64,000 nucleotides of DNA from Undaria pinnatifida (Eukaryota > Sar > Phaeophyceae > Laminariales > Alariaceae), in contig JABAKD010000026.1 of NCBI GenBank assembly GCA_012845835.1, positions 7,334,493 to 7,398,492 on the forward strand. The letters run 5' to 3'. Shown piece after piece: positions 53,831 through 63,916 of this stretch. Made by a program: the position numbers and the translations under genes. Under the pieces are notes generated by a model. The model made no database searches. It saw only the letters and a program-made list of their open reading frames with translations, and was not told where the DNA came from. Every line of letters starts with the position of its first letter. Position 1 is the stretch's first letter.

Positions 53831-55322
53831 CACCCACGGCGGATGCGCGGCGCTGTCTACTCAGCTTTGCCTCATCCTCGTGCCACCTGCCCATGAACCG
53901 TTCAGCTGCTTCGAGGACCCCCCGGTACCACTTGCCCGCCTTTTTTGCTGCAGTGGGCCACAGCGCGGTCCCAACTCCAAAAACTAAGGGGGAGTGTTCC
54001 GTTGATCCCTCGTTGGCTTTGAACACCCTAAGGTCCTCAGCTATGGCTCTAGGCCAAGTCTTGAGTTGTCCGCCTGGTTTCGGGTTCTCCCCACCAGCGA
54101 TCGTCCCGAACATCAACCGACGGGGCAATCGCCCCTTGTGTTGTCGCACCAGGGCCCCGGCAAAGAAGAGCCGCCGTTTACGGATGGTCGTTTCGATGCT
54201 CTCGCATCGTGTCATCCTGAGGGCCTTCGCGTACGAGAGGGTGGTGTGGTCGGTGCGTAATCGGCGCTGGAAGCCAATGACTCGCAAAAGGACTTCGTGG
54301 TGGGCTGATCGGAGCTTGGCGAAGTGGTCCGCATTGAGGGTCCACGTCACACACCCGTACAGCAGGGTCTCAATGACCTCGGCCTTCAGCATGCGGACTT
54401 TCAGACTAAGCGGGGCGGTCGTCCTATCATACAATTCCGGGCCAAACCGTTTGAGGCATGCCCGCATGAGACGGATCCGTCGTTCGATTTCGAGCGAGAG
54501 GTCAGCGCTTTCGTGGATAATGCCGCCTAGGTATAAAAACTGAGTCGTCTGTTTATACCTCTGGCCTGATGCTTCGATCGCGAGCGGTGGGGCGAGGGAT
54601 GTCTGGTCCGGTGTTCGTAGCAGCATCGTCTCTGTCTTCTTTTCCGATACCGTGAGGCCTGCTGCTTCGAAGACAGTCACGATGACTGTCATCATTTTAG
54701 CAAGGCCTTCCGCCGACTTCGAAACAATTCCTGCGTCATCTGCGTACAACATGCCCCACACAGCCCTTTGCACGCATGCCAACGGTTCCTCTTTTCCGAC
54801 TACACTGCCCTCTTCGAGGTGAACCAAATCCCTTACGATGCTTTCGTCTTTGCTGAAGCGTACCAGCACGACGTGTATCGCAGCAGCGAAGAACACGTTG
54901 AACAGTAACGGTGATAGCACGCAGCCTTGCCGCAGCCCCTGGGTGACATTAAACCAATCCGAGTGCTCGCCGTCATCCGCACGCACGCGGGCCCGCATGC
55001 CTTCGTGGAAATTGCGGATAACTGTGAGCATCTTGGTTGGTACGCCAAGGCGTGTGAGTACCTCCCACAACAGTTCCCGGTCGACAGAGTCGTACGCTTT
55101 CTGCAGGTCGATGAAGCACATGTACAGGGGGATTTTCCTCTGTCGTCCGAGCTCTTGCAACCGGCGCACGACAAACAGCATGTCGACCGTCGACCGTGCG
55201 GGACGGAAGCCGCACTGTTCTTCAGGAAGTATTTCCTCGGCCTCGCAGTAGTTGCTAAGGCGGGACGCAACGATTTTCAACAATATTTTAATGTAGATAT
55301 ATACGGAGTATATGTGTATAGT
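53667..55322 (-). CDS. non-LTR (LINE) reverse transcriptase, 5'-truncated
   Basis: Minus-strand frame, open from about 55322; homology starts near 55292 ([11 protein letters not shown]). Counting from 55283: [12 protein letters not shown] (residues 23-34, fingers motif), [12 protein letters not shown] (57-68, catalytic motif A), [15 protein letters not shown] (115-129, motif B), YADD (180-183, catalytic motif C) and FLYLGG (249-254, typical downstream motif), then a ~280-residue C-terminal region ending in a Gly/Arg-rich tail. These motifs are those of non-LTR retrotransposon reverse transcriptases, which copy the element's RNA at a nicked genomic site. All catalytic Asp residues visible are intact and the frame has no internal stop, so this insertion is fairly young. 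The endonuclease and any ORF1 are absent: upstream is AT-rich, unrelated DNA. The 3' end is duplicated at 53.1 kb, and a C-terminal remnant of the same family lies at 13.2 kb. Clade cannot be fixed by eye. Confidence 0.93.
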   Translation of the reverse strand, partial: TIHIYSVYIYIKILLKIVASRLSNYCEAEEILPEEQCGFRPARSTVDMLFVVRRLQELGRQRKIPLYMCFIDLQKAYDSVDRELLWEVLTRLGVPTKMLTVIRNFHEGMRARVRADDGEHSDWFNVTQGLRQGCVLSPLLFNVFFAAAIHVVLVRFSKDESIVRDLVHLEEGSVVGKEEPLACVQRAVWGMLYADDAGIVSKSAEGLAKMMTVIVTVFEAAGLTVSEKKTETMLLRTPDQTSLAPPLAIEASGQRYKQTTQFLYLGGIIHESADLSLEIERRIRLMRACLKRFGPELYDRTTAPLSLKVRMLKAEVIETLLYGCVTWTLNADHFAKLRSAHHEVLLRVIGFQRRLRTDHTTLSYAKALRMTRCESIETTIRKRRLFFAGALVRQHKGRLPRRLMFGTIAGGENPKPGGQLKTWPRAIAEDLRVFKANEGSTEHSPLVFGVGTALWPTAAKKAGKWYRGVLEAAERFMGRWHEDEAKLSRQRRASAVGGVEGNGGRGGSRRGRRNTAQGYGGRGGGRRSRRETAVDESRKETADRVARYQAD

Positions 55323-55329
55323 CTATACG

Positions 55330-55800
55330 TATATTATATCATATGTTTGTAAAAAAATAGATCATCCCATGGCGGGGGTGCCGCAGATTCTAAGAAATTT
55401 CTGAGCTCCTGACGTGAGGAGCTGGATAATCAATCACCCGAAACATGACTTCGCCCAAGGCATTCATTCGCTCGCGAAATCCAACTAATATTTCCATTCG
55501 CTATTGATACTAGCTCTAAAAAAATAAACATACCGGTAAAAAAGGTTACAGAATAAAACCGGCAATTCCCCACATGAGTGAGGGCGACGAATGATACGAG
55601 TAGAGGTATACCTTTTTTTGGCGAACATGTTTTCTGAATGACGGGACGGGCTCTCCTTAACCAAAAATCGTCGGGAAAAAAAAATGATAGGCCATTTTTT
55701 GTCTGCATGATTCCCGTTCTCTCGTACCTAGGCCATTATGGGATTTTTCGAGCGGTGTCGAAGCGTTTTTTTATCCAAAAATAAGTTTTTGGGGTTAAGA
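55330..55800. other. intergenic, nothing recognised
   Basis: No supported gene. TTCTGAGCTCCTGACGTGAG near 55.4 kb resembles TTCTGAGCTGCTAGCGTGAG near 58.51 kb, a short dispersed similarity. Confidence 0.4.
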
Positions 55801-55804
55801 ATGC

Positions 55805-56075
55805 CATGTCGTAAGGATGACATGTCTTAAGAAGGACATGTCTCAAGTTCTAAACAGATGTCTTAAGAAGGACATGCCTTAAGAAGGGCATGTCTTAAGA
55901 AGGACATGTCTTAAGAAGGACATGTCTTGAGAGGGACACGTCTTAAGAAGGACATGTCTCAAGAAGGTCATGCCGTGAGAAGGACATGTCTTAAGAAGGA
56001 CATGCCTTAAGAAGGACATACATGTCTCAAGGTCTTAACAATGCCATGTCTTAAGAAGGATGTGCACACCTCTTA
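55805..56075. repeat. 16-bp minisatellite (ATGTCTTAAGAAGGAC)
   Basis: About fifteen units with substitutions and small indels; many contain the AflII-type palindrome CTTAAG. Confidence 0.93.
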
Positions 56076-56269
56076 AGCAGGTTTTTTCTCAAGCTCCTAA
56101 AGTGGTGAAGCACCCCTATCGTCTGTCGTAGCACGCGTCAAGCTCAAGTGTCCAAAAAAACACTAGACTACTATATATACTTTGCCACAAAGTGCAGCCC
56201 CTACCGCACTATAGAGGGATGACCCATCCAACTACACTTGTATGTAGTACTCTAGATCACCCACCAAAC

Positions 56270-56545
56270 AAGGCAGTAGGTCCTCCTGTGTCTGCCGCTT
56301 GGAGATGTTGTGCAAGATATCCGTATTTGTCAGTCAGTCAGTGCAGATCCAACCCAGCAAACATGTTGTATGTGCTAGATACTATAATGTATGGATTATA
56401 GATATTGCAGATCGTACGGCTCCCACCAAATAACATGAGCTAGACCATACAGATCATACAAATACTTCCCGCAAGATCTACATACAGTTGATAATCTATT
56501 GTATATAGTGTGGATCGGTGAGGTCTGTCTGACGTGAGAAAGGCT
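56270..56545 (+). repeat. family L repeat, copy 2
   Basis: AACATGAGCTAGACCATACA, ATTGCAGATCGTACGG and the preceding CCCAGCAAACATG region align with 7.77-8.0 kb. Confidence 0.5.
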
Positions 56546-56731
56546 GTCCCTTTTTTTACTGGTTGGTAAAAAGTGCCCCATAATACTAATTTCAAGTAGT
56601 CTGTCCCCCCAACGCGGAGCGAGCGAGTGCTGAATGAAGGGTTTATTATGTTACAATGTTACTATCTATGTTTGTTCTACGTACTACGATAATATAGTTG
56701 GTTTCAATACCAGTAAAATACACCTGAGTCC

Positions 56732-56756
56732 TCTACTACTACTACTACTACTACTG

Positions 56757-56788
<32 letters not shown>

Positions 56789-56789
56789 G

Positions 56790-56823
<34 letters not shown>

Positions 56824-56833
56824 CACTACTACT
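56732..56833. repeat. (CTA)n trinucleotide array
   Basis: About 33 triplets with a few CTG and CCA interruptions. Confidence 0.95.
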
Positions 56834-57010
56834 GCAGCTGCGAGATTGAGGACTTCGTCGAAACTCATACTCCGGAGTATTTTGCAAGCTGTTGTGTGTC
56901 ATGCTCCGGTCGCGCTTTTTACGGGGTGTGCGTGTGTTCAAGGAGGATAGGCCGGCGACTCTCCTTAGCGCTAGCTACTGCTGTTTGGTACCAGGGTCAA
57001 CAGGGTAATA
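56834..57010 (-). repeat. family A repeat, diverged inverted copy
   Basis: GTCGAAACTCAT, TTGCAAGCTG.TGTGTG, CTCCGGTCGCGC, GGCCGGCGACTCTCCTTA and CAGGGTCAACAGGG. It abuts the (CTA)n array. Confidence 0.7.
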
Positions 57011-57764
57011 GAAAGACCTTCAGTCGTTATAAATTCATTTGTAGCCACGCTGACAACAGTTGAACTGACAACGCTGGCGGCGTGGAGATACCCACCCATT
57101 TAAGCTTCCACACGGTGCAGAGTTTTAGTCGGTCGTGCCCGCCCCCCCGACGCCAAGATAGGTAGCACCGGTATGTCTTAATCACCGCGGCGATGAGTGA
57201 GTGAAAACGACCCTGAATGTCAACAAGCACAACAACAATTCTCACCAAGAATCAAAACGATTCATTCACCAGCAATCATCGAACACGTTTCAGAACCGCA
57301 CGAATTATATCATCATGATATCAACGTCTACCTGCAACCAACGGAAACGAAACACAACCAAGCCACACGACAACCATTTCGGCACCAACCAGCAATCAAC
57401 GAAACAGAGATCCCGCCCCGGAAAAACAAAAACGAACATAATTAGACTAGACAAGTCTGGTCCAATTGTATGACATCACAAAAATAAGGCGCGATAAACA
57501 CATCACTAAGACACGATTAATACAACACCAAGACACGAATTTTCGCACAACTAAGACACGATTAAACACAAATCAGACAGGATTAAGTGTACGCGCACGT
57601 AGTATGTGTATCTGCCCTTTTCACGAGTGTTATTCGTCGCAAAACTAAACCAACAAGTATCACAAGTATCCTGCTGGTCGGTCGCACAAACGAGACGCGA
57701 CTTTTACCCGCGTACGCATTGCGGTCGGCATCGCATGGTCAAATCACCTTGCTGATTTTGCAAT
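57011..57764. other. intergenic, nothing recognised
   Basis: A/C-rich sequence with ACACGATTA words at 57.51-57.58 kb. No gene supported. Confidence 0.4.
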
Positions 57765-57962
57765 GTGTATCTTAGTCTCGTAGTTTGTGTCCACACAGAC
57801 AGAGCTCGTTTCTCCATGACCAGTGAGGCATCAGTACGGAAACGGGTTGTGCTGGATGTAGATGGGTGTACGTATCAGTTCAATCTAAAGAACACGTACA
57901 CATACTACATGAAAAAGGTATTAACATCAGGCGTCGACGCATACAGTCAACAAACTAACTGA
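57765..57962 (+). CDS. small hypothetical reading frame in a repeat
   Basis: A 65-codon frame whose second half reads MTSEASVRKRVVLDVDGCTY and continues with FNLKNTYTYYMKK. The string VVLDVDGxxYQFNLK resembles the first strand-turn-strand of BTB/T1 (KCTD-type) domains, which begin V.LNVGG..F. The underlying DNA, however, is a diverged copy of the arms of the inverted repeat at 52.3-52.8 kb, where the same frame is broken by stops (VRTLGVLDVDE then a stop). This is most likely repeat sequence, possibly a captured gene fragment. Function is not assigned. Confidence 0.2.
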   Translation: MYLSLVVCVHTDRARFSMTSEASVRKRVVLDVDGCTYQFNLKNTYTYYMKKVLTSGVDAYSQQTN

Positions 57963-58019
57963 GGGTTTACGTTCGGATATTTGTAGTTGTTCTCGAATTA
58001 TCTCACGTTATATTCTAGT

Positions 58020-58070
58020 AGTAGTCTGTGGTCACAAGACAGTTCCAGCAACTCAGGAGTCAGGAGTGGA
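58020..58070 (-). repeat. family D fragment
   Basis: GTCTGTGGTCACAAGACAGT and TCCAGCAACTC resemble the inverted copy at 38.7 kb (ATGGTCACAAGACGGAGGTT, CCAGTAACTG). Confidence 0.4.
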
Positions 58071-58683
58071 AAAACACCCCAGGAAAAAAAACAGTAGGAA
58101 TTGCCCTACGAGGTACTGCTGTTTTTCTTCAACCCTACCTATTAATCACCTCTTAATAGCGTTTTCATCTAAAGAAATAAACATACACTTACTTCACTTA
58201 CTTCACTTCAGCTGTTAGATCGAGTATTTCATTCAAAGCTCACCTTTCCAGGTCGTGTGCGAAAGAGAACGTTTGCGGAAGTGTATTCCATATTCCACTG
58301 ACCTGACATGGCGCCAGACCAGGCGCATCGTACGACAAACATCATCCAGCAAACCCTAAATCGACAAATCGAGCACCGGGTTCTGCTCCTTCCCTTGGGC
58401 CCCTAGCTACTGCAAAACTTGGGGAAGTCTTGCTGGAAGTAAAAAAACACACAAGACACACTGACCAAGAGCCATCCCACCCTGAGGGTGCATGAGATTC
58501 TAGCAAGTTTCTGAGCTGCTAGCGTGAGGAACGAGCTCAATATCTCACCCCAAACATCGCTTCTTCGAAGGCTTCGAAGGCGTTCGTTCGCGCAACCCGA
58601 CCAACACTTACATTCCCTATAGTCCTACAACAACATACCCTCGAAAAAATACGAGACTTTTAGAAGTGGTAGTGTCCTCACTT
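58071..58683. other. intergenic, small repeat fragments
   Basis: A fragment of family A lies at 58208-58260 (CAGCTGTTAGATCGAGTATT). No gene recognised. Confidence 0.4.
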
Positions 58684-58876
58684 GATAACATTAGCATTAA
58701 TATTAAAATTAACATCAGCATTAACATTAACATTGACATTAACCTTAACATTAACATACTAACATAGTAACATTAACATTGGCGTTAGCGTTAGCATTAA
58801 CATTAACATTAACATTGACATTAACATTAACATTAATATCAGTGTTAGCATTAGCGTTAGCATTAACATTAGTTAA
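58684..58876. repeat. (ACATTA)n hexanucleotide array
   Basis: About 32 degenerate hexamers of the CATTAA type, including GCGTTA and GCATTA variants. Confidence 0.95.
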
Positions 58877-59394
58877 CGCACTCTAGAGGAATTACTCCAA
58901 AAGAGTCGTCCACCGTCCTCAGCAGAAAGTAGCCCTACAGCCACACCTGCTTGAAAAAAGACTGGCGTGCTACTCGCAGCAAGAGACGTTCGTTTTCCGG
59001 CGCACCGTAGCAAGCCATAGCGCACGGAAACGAGCTTAACTCGCAAACCCACGTTACGACGCATCCAACTGACGTGCTACTTATTATTTACACGGTTCCG
59101 CGAGGACTCGTCACAATTCCCCAAAAAGCAACAGGGGGGTCGAAACCAGCAGTGTTAGACGCGAGCGCTTATTCGACTCTACCGTCAACGCCGTACTACT
59201 GCTGTGTACGACACGAAGGGACTGGCGCAGGCGCTTCCAACTGCACATCACTTTTATACGCAACGGGCAATGTTTCGCTTAAACATCGCTCCTATATGCA
59301 ACGCGCAATGTTTGGCTTACACATGGCTCTTACATGCAGCGGGCAAGGTTTGGCTTATATTATCGTATGGCGAGACATGCCGATTTGACCGCTC

Positions 59395-59487
59395 TTGACG
59401 CCTTTTCGACTGGAAACCCATTTTCGGGGACAAATTACTTGGATTTAGTACAGGGAGAGTTTTTCGGGGGCTCTAAAGGGGTTAAGC
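59395..59487 (+). mobile_element. family E mini-MITE, ~93 bp
   Basis: CGACTGGAAACCCATTTTCG, GGGACAAATTACTTGGATTT and CTAAAGGGGTTAAG. The best preserved plus-orientation copy. Confidence 0.6.
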
Positions 59488-59499
59488 CCCGGATGCTTT

Positions 59500-60400
59500 C
59501 ATCTTGGGGTGCTCTTAAATCGAGGTGCAATCACTTTAGCCGCTTGTCAAGCTATATCGAAGTTCCTCCCCATCCAAAGTCTCCTTCTAGCAAAAATAAT
59601 TAGTCGTTCTCCACACCTTAATCCTTGTATAGCTCGAAACAACACCGACCCAAGTGTGGATACCATACCCCCCAATTCAACACGCCTACTGTATCTAAGG
59701 AAACCCCATGTGGATACCATATTACCCGAACCAACACGCCTACTGTATTTATGGAAACCCCGAGCCCCACCATCATTCCGGGAGCTAATCATGGTGAACT
59801 TGAGGAGATTGGCGTATCCCTGTCGTAGTAAAAGTGCCACCGCAATCACACCAACACTAACTCCAAGTACTTTGTCCAAAAAAACGTGGATGCAGTCTAT
59901 TCCAATTCCTGGAATTATTATGATCAGTCCAAAGCGTTTTGTCCCCTACACGGGAGTGAGTGCAGTTTTAAGCGGGCTTAAGAACGATACTTTTCTTTTT
60001 CCCGAGACCGCCTTGCTGATGGGAGCGGCGGCGATCCCCCCTGTTCCATCCTACCAGGTAAGGACGGAAAGTCATCAGGTGTCTTGGAAGTCCCCGCCGA
60101 ATTCCAAAGCTGCCAGCTGCACGGAATGCCACAAGTGGGTCGGGTAGGTAAGGCGTGTTAGGCGTGTCCACCACGCGACATATTATGTGTATGGAAGCAG
60201 TCGGATAGGTTTGGCTGTCTTGAGTTTCACACGCAGGGGCTCATATTAGTAAAGAACCGACGAAACTATACGGATCTAAGCCACAGCATACGCTAGTTGT
60301 TCTTTGCACTTGCTTTTCGGCATCTGACTACGGAGTAGCCTTACTCTGTATTGAAAATATTTGCAGACATGGATGGCAGAAAGGGTTTGCGGTGTCTATA
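59500..60400. other. intergenic with open frames
   Basis: A plus frame (59509-60147, 212 codons) has no domain and is built partly on a 45-bp duplication (GTGGATACCATA...CAACACGCCTACTGTAT at 59656 and 59710). On the minus strand at 60.1 kb, GCAGCTGGCAGCTTTGG resembles the start of the exon at 60.76 kb. Confidence 0.35.
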
Positions 60401-60550
60401 CTGTCCATACCACCAACTTACGGGGTGAGACGGCTGTAAGGACACGTTTCTACTTTCCGCCACAGATGCCTTACGTTAACATCTACCAGGTACCAGGTAG
60501 GGAAAACCATCATCACGTGCTTGATTTGATATTGTGCTGTTCCCACCTAC

Positions 60551-60760
60551 CTTGAACTCCACCTCCTCTCGCAAAACCAGGGGACGCGTGACGCCATCCC
60601 CGTCCTCCTTGTCCCCCTTGGTGTACAGTCGAAACGTCGCCGTACCTGCATACGACTCTACGCACCCAGGAGCGTTGGAAAATCCTCCCGGCGTCGGCAC
60701 GTAGATCGCCGAGCCGAAGCTGCCCGCTGGTGCCTGCAATGCACGTTGCAGCGAAGCCAT
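60551..60760 (-). CDS. hypothetical protein, probable first exon
   Basis: ATG at 60760 opens MASLQRALQAPAGSFGSAIY, then VPTPGGFSNAPGCVESYAG, TATFRLYTKGDKEDGDG and VTRPLVLREEVEFK, ending exactly at a consensus donor, AAG followed by GTAGGT. The exon is 210 nt, 70 codons, phase 0. Third positions are strongly GC-rich and residue composition is that of a soluble protein. I do not recognise the family. About 115 bp upstream (minus strand, ~60.88 kb) a diverged copy of its beginning occurs (SLQRVVQASAGVPSA), and a weaker one at 60.1 kb, so the exon start has been duplicated. Downstream, a TCCTTACAG acceptor and a GTAAGT donor only 12 nt apart (60422-60433) could mark a micro-exon. Later exons are not identified. 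There is no recognisable promoter element. Confidence 0.5.
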
Positions 60761-60984
60761 GCCGACAAAAAAATCAGAAGCGCGGCTTTATCTGTGATCA
60801 AGCCGTGTTTTTCAGGGCTGTTCATGTGCGCGAAGCATGCCGAAGGAACCCCCGCTGATGCTTGCACCACACGTTGCAACGATTCAGCGTTTCGTGCTGT
60901 TTTTATTTGCGATATGAAACCGCCATCGAACGGTTAGCTACGTACGCCGCGCCAAAACGAAAATCGCCCAAAAGTACTTTTTCC

Positions 60985-61076
60985 ATTGGGGTACAGAGTC
61001 AAGTCGTGCGAGTGGCTCAAACACAGCAGCGAAAAAAAGGGGGCATATAATAACATCCCCCTTACCGTAGCCATGG
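60985..61076 (-). mobile_element. family P right-end fragment
   Basis: GTCGTGCGAGTGGCTCAAAC, CAGCAGCGAAAA and CCCCCTTACCGTAGCC match the right part of the 25.95-26.22 kb element. It directly abuts a family E copy. Confidence 0.65.
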
Positions 61077-61152
61077 TTAGAATCCCCAAACCCCTCCCTA
61101 TACTAATTCCAAGTATTTTTCCCAAAATAAGGTTTCCAGTTGTAAAGGCATT
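61077..61152 (-). mobile_element. family E mini-MITE fragment
   Basis: TACTAATTCCAAGTATTTTT, CCCAAAATAAGG and TTTCCAGTTGTAAAGG; the left end is lost against the P element. Confidence 0.6.
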
Positions 61153-61229
61153 CCGCAGTGGAGTAGCCCTGCCCGTCACGTTTTTTTTCCGCCAAAAAAA
61201 TGCTACCCCCTCTGCCGTAGCTGGAAGTG

Positions 61230-61930
61230 ATAATCACGACTACATAGTCGCAATTTGAATCACGACTACGGGGACGTTTACGGGCCATCCCCGGGTTCCA
61301 GACCTTGCGTTTCGGCTTTGGGATAATGGTTAGGCGGGAACTAATAATCACGACTACATAGCCGCGATTTCGACATAGTCGCGATCGAAATCACGACTAG
61401 GGGGGCGTTTAGTAGCCTTCCCCGGGTTTCAAGTCTTGTGTTTCGGCTGGTTGGGTTAGGGATGGGGAAGGTTGGGGGGTATGAGACCATTGGTGACGGT
61501 CTCGAGGGATGCGAGAGATGCAGCGACCAACAGCTGGGACTGACAACCAAGACTACATAGTCTTTATTTAAATCACGACTACGGGGGCGTTGAGGAGCCA
61601 TCCCCGGGTTTCAGACCTTGCGTTTCGGCTTTGGGTTGGGGATAGAGATGGAGAAGGTTGGTGCTATGAGGTCATTGGTGCCGGTTTCGAGGGCTTTGAG
61701 AGCTCGAGCGATCAAATTCGCCGAGTGATTGGCGTGATTTACATACACCGAGGGTTAGGGCATAAACACGCCGTTGCTGGGGGTCGCTGTCGTTGCAAGT
61801 TGGCCTGTGGGAGTTGACTTGTGCCCTGGAGAGGACAGGTGCAGCAGAAACATGCGCAATGTAAGGCCTGAAGCCCAGGGACGGCTCCTAAACGCAGTCG
61901 TGATTGAAAATCACGACTACGCCGTTCCCA
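61230..61930. repeat. family F: three direct and one inverted ~110-190-bp repeats
   Basis: Each direct unit has a short palindromic start (CGACTACATAGTCG or variant), then AATCACGACTACGGGG, GCCATCCCCGGGTT and CCAGACCTTGCGTTTCGGCT. Units begin near 61232, 61343 and 61540; a partial inverted unit is at 61860-61930. Minus-strand frames through it repeat an SRDxNxDYVVVI-like peptide, but with stops and frameshifts between units. Confidence 0.8.
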
Positions 61931-62169
61931 TATCATTTAGTGGCCAACAATTCCTACGATCTCGGACTCACGTGAATATCCGCCTTGAGCACGCGTTTGC
62001 CCCCCCACGATCTCGCCACGATCTTCAAGCGATTTTCCGTCCGGCTGGCCTTGACCTTGATTCGATCGAGATCGGTCGATCGAAAATTCCAGCTGTGATC
62101 CTTGGATCGAAACGCCATGACGAAACTATTGGTCGTTACCGGTCCAATAACAAATCTTCCCCTGGTTAA

Positions 62170-62450
62170 GACACGTGTGTGACCGAAAAGACCGGCAGGG
62201 GTTAGACAGTCTGCCGCATTTCGTTTTTTCGTTTGTAAAAATAACGATAAGGCTCTTCGACCGGATGGATTTTCATGACGAAACTGTTCGCCGTTACAGG
62301 ATCATCTAACGAATCGCCCCCTTGTGAAAAAAAGAAACGCGTGGGGAAAAGAGAGGTAGGCGACAGAGCTGTCTTTGCGTGTTTGTTCGTCGAGAAAAAC
62401 AACGCCGTTGACAGAAGTGTAAAAAAAGGGGTGAACGGCCAGTCTTAAGC
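62170..62450. other. intergenic, short duplication
   Basis: ATGACGAAACTATT.G.CGTTAC at 62118 and ATGACGAAACTGTTCGCCGTTAC-like text at 62275 mark an imperfect duplication of about 160 bp. No gene. Confidence 0.4.
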
Positions 62451-62476
62451 AGTGCAGATTGCTTCTTTAACACCTT

Positions 62477-62867
62477 GCCGGGTGCTTGAGCAGTCTACTG
62501 TAGTACCAGGTACCAGGAATGCAGAAAGCACGTGCAGTATATCCATTCGCGCTATATACAAGGGAGTCAAAGTCGTCTTGACCAACGGAACGACCATCGA
62601 GGCTCTTTCCAATCTTCGCCCAACAAACAAGCGCTACGCCCTCCGTCCTTCCCCCTCCCCGACGCCGGGTGCTTGAGCAGTCTACTGTAGTACCAGGTAC
62701 CAGGAATGCAGAAAGCACGTGTTGTATATCCATTCGCGCTATATACAAGTGAGTCAAAGTCCTCTTGACCAACGGAACGACCATCGAGGCTCTTTCCAAT
62801 CTTCGCCCAACAAACAAGCCCTACGCCCTCCGCCCTTCCCCCTCCCCCCTCCCCCCTCCCCGACGCA
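62477..62867 (+). repeat. recent tandem duplication, 187-bp unit x2
   Basis: Unit 1 (62477-62663) and unit 2 (from 62664) are nearly identical over about 180 bp, from GCCGGGTGCTTGAGCAGTCT to a C-rich CCTTCCCCCTCCCC end, which has expanded in unit 2. Each contains GTACCAGGTACCAGGAATG. Confidence 0.92.
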
Positions 62868-63035
62868 TCATGGCTGCCCAACACTCACCCGGTTAGAACG
62901 AAGCGCGCCGGTGTCTCCATAGACTCTCCGTCTCCCCCCACCCCACCCCCTTTGCCACCACCGCCTTTCAATCTTGTCGAGTATCCGCTGTCGCCGTCGG
63001 TAGGCTCGCGGTCGGTAGGCTCGCCGTCTTGAAAC

Positions 63036-63290
63036 ATATTACCGTAGAGCCCTTCCGTTGCGCTGCATCCCTGTCAATGTTAGAGTTGTCACGTTCGCAA
63101 GCTGAAATATAGAAATAGCTAGGCTAGCCGGATGAAACACTATCGCCACTAGAGGTGTAGTCTTGCCTTGAACAGCCGTGCCATTGTAGTCATACTCTCG
63201 AACTACGCTACCGCGGAGTCCTTCCGTCGAGGTACATCCCAGTCAGTGCAACGAAGCCACGAACGTGAAAACTAGCAATAGCTACTGTAA
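63036..63290. repeat. diverged ~160-bp direct duplication
   Basis: ACCGTAGAGCCCTTCCGTTG, TACATCCC/GCATCCCTGTCA and AGAAATAGCTA/AGCAATAGCTA words are repeated at 63041 and 63209. No coding support. Confidence 0.5.
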
Positions 63291-63309
63291 CTGGGTCAAG
63301 TAATCGCAG

Positions 63310-63916
63310 CATTGGAGGCTTGCTGCAGGTGTCTCATAGGCCTACTGTAGGCGTCTCGTGGGCTCTACTCTGTAGGTGTCTCGGTTGCGATGTTTGTACT
63401 TGTTATGCCGCTTTTATCAAGGCTGACGTTTTTCGTTTCGGGTCTTTTTTTTATCGTGATCGAACTGGCAGGTGTTTGCTCACAAACAAACACGCCAAGG
63501 CGTGCTCTTTAGGTGTCTCCTACGCTTGCTGTAGGTGTCCCGTCGCTTGCGATGTGGTGTGAAAGCCTTAATATAAGCAATTTTCGCCCTTCGTGCGCGC
63601 GCCGAGTTAGCCAAGAAAGTCATGAAAGACTGCCAGGTTATGACAGCTTGACACAATGAGGCCCGTAGTGAAAGTGATAGTGACAGCGAGACCCGTGCAA
63701 GAAAAACCGAAGAACTATGACTAACGTAAGAACAGCATCTTTCATCAAAACGAAGTGATACAAAACTAAACACCTGCAGTAACATTGGGTATGATACGGT
63801 TAAAACCGCCCGACTTCGACAAGAGCGCGAAAGCCACAAAAGCGCGAAAGCTGCTGAAGGGAAGCGTAGTGTATCCTCGCTGTGACTGTCACACTAGAGC
63901 TCACTAAAAGGAAAAA
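63310..63916. other. intergenic, nothing recognised
   Basis: GTAGGTGTCTC words recur at 63326-63390 and 63510-63540. A plus frame (63320-63562) includes AFIKADVFRF, similar to AFMKADVLQL at 29.1 kb, but no gene can be supported. Confidence 0.35.
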
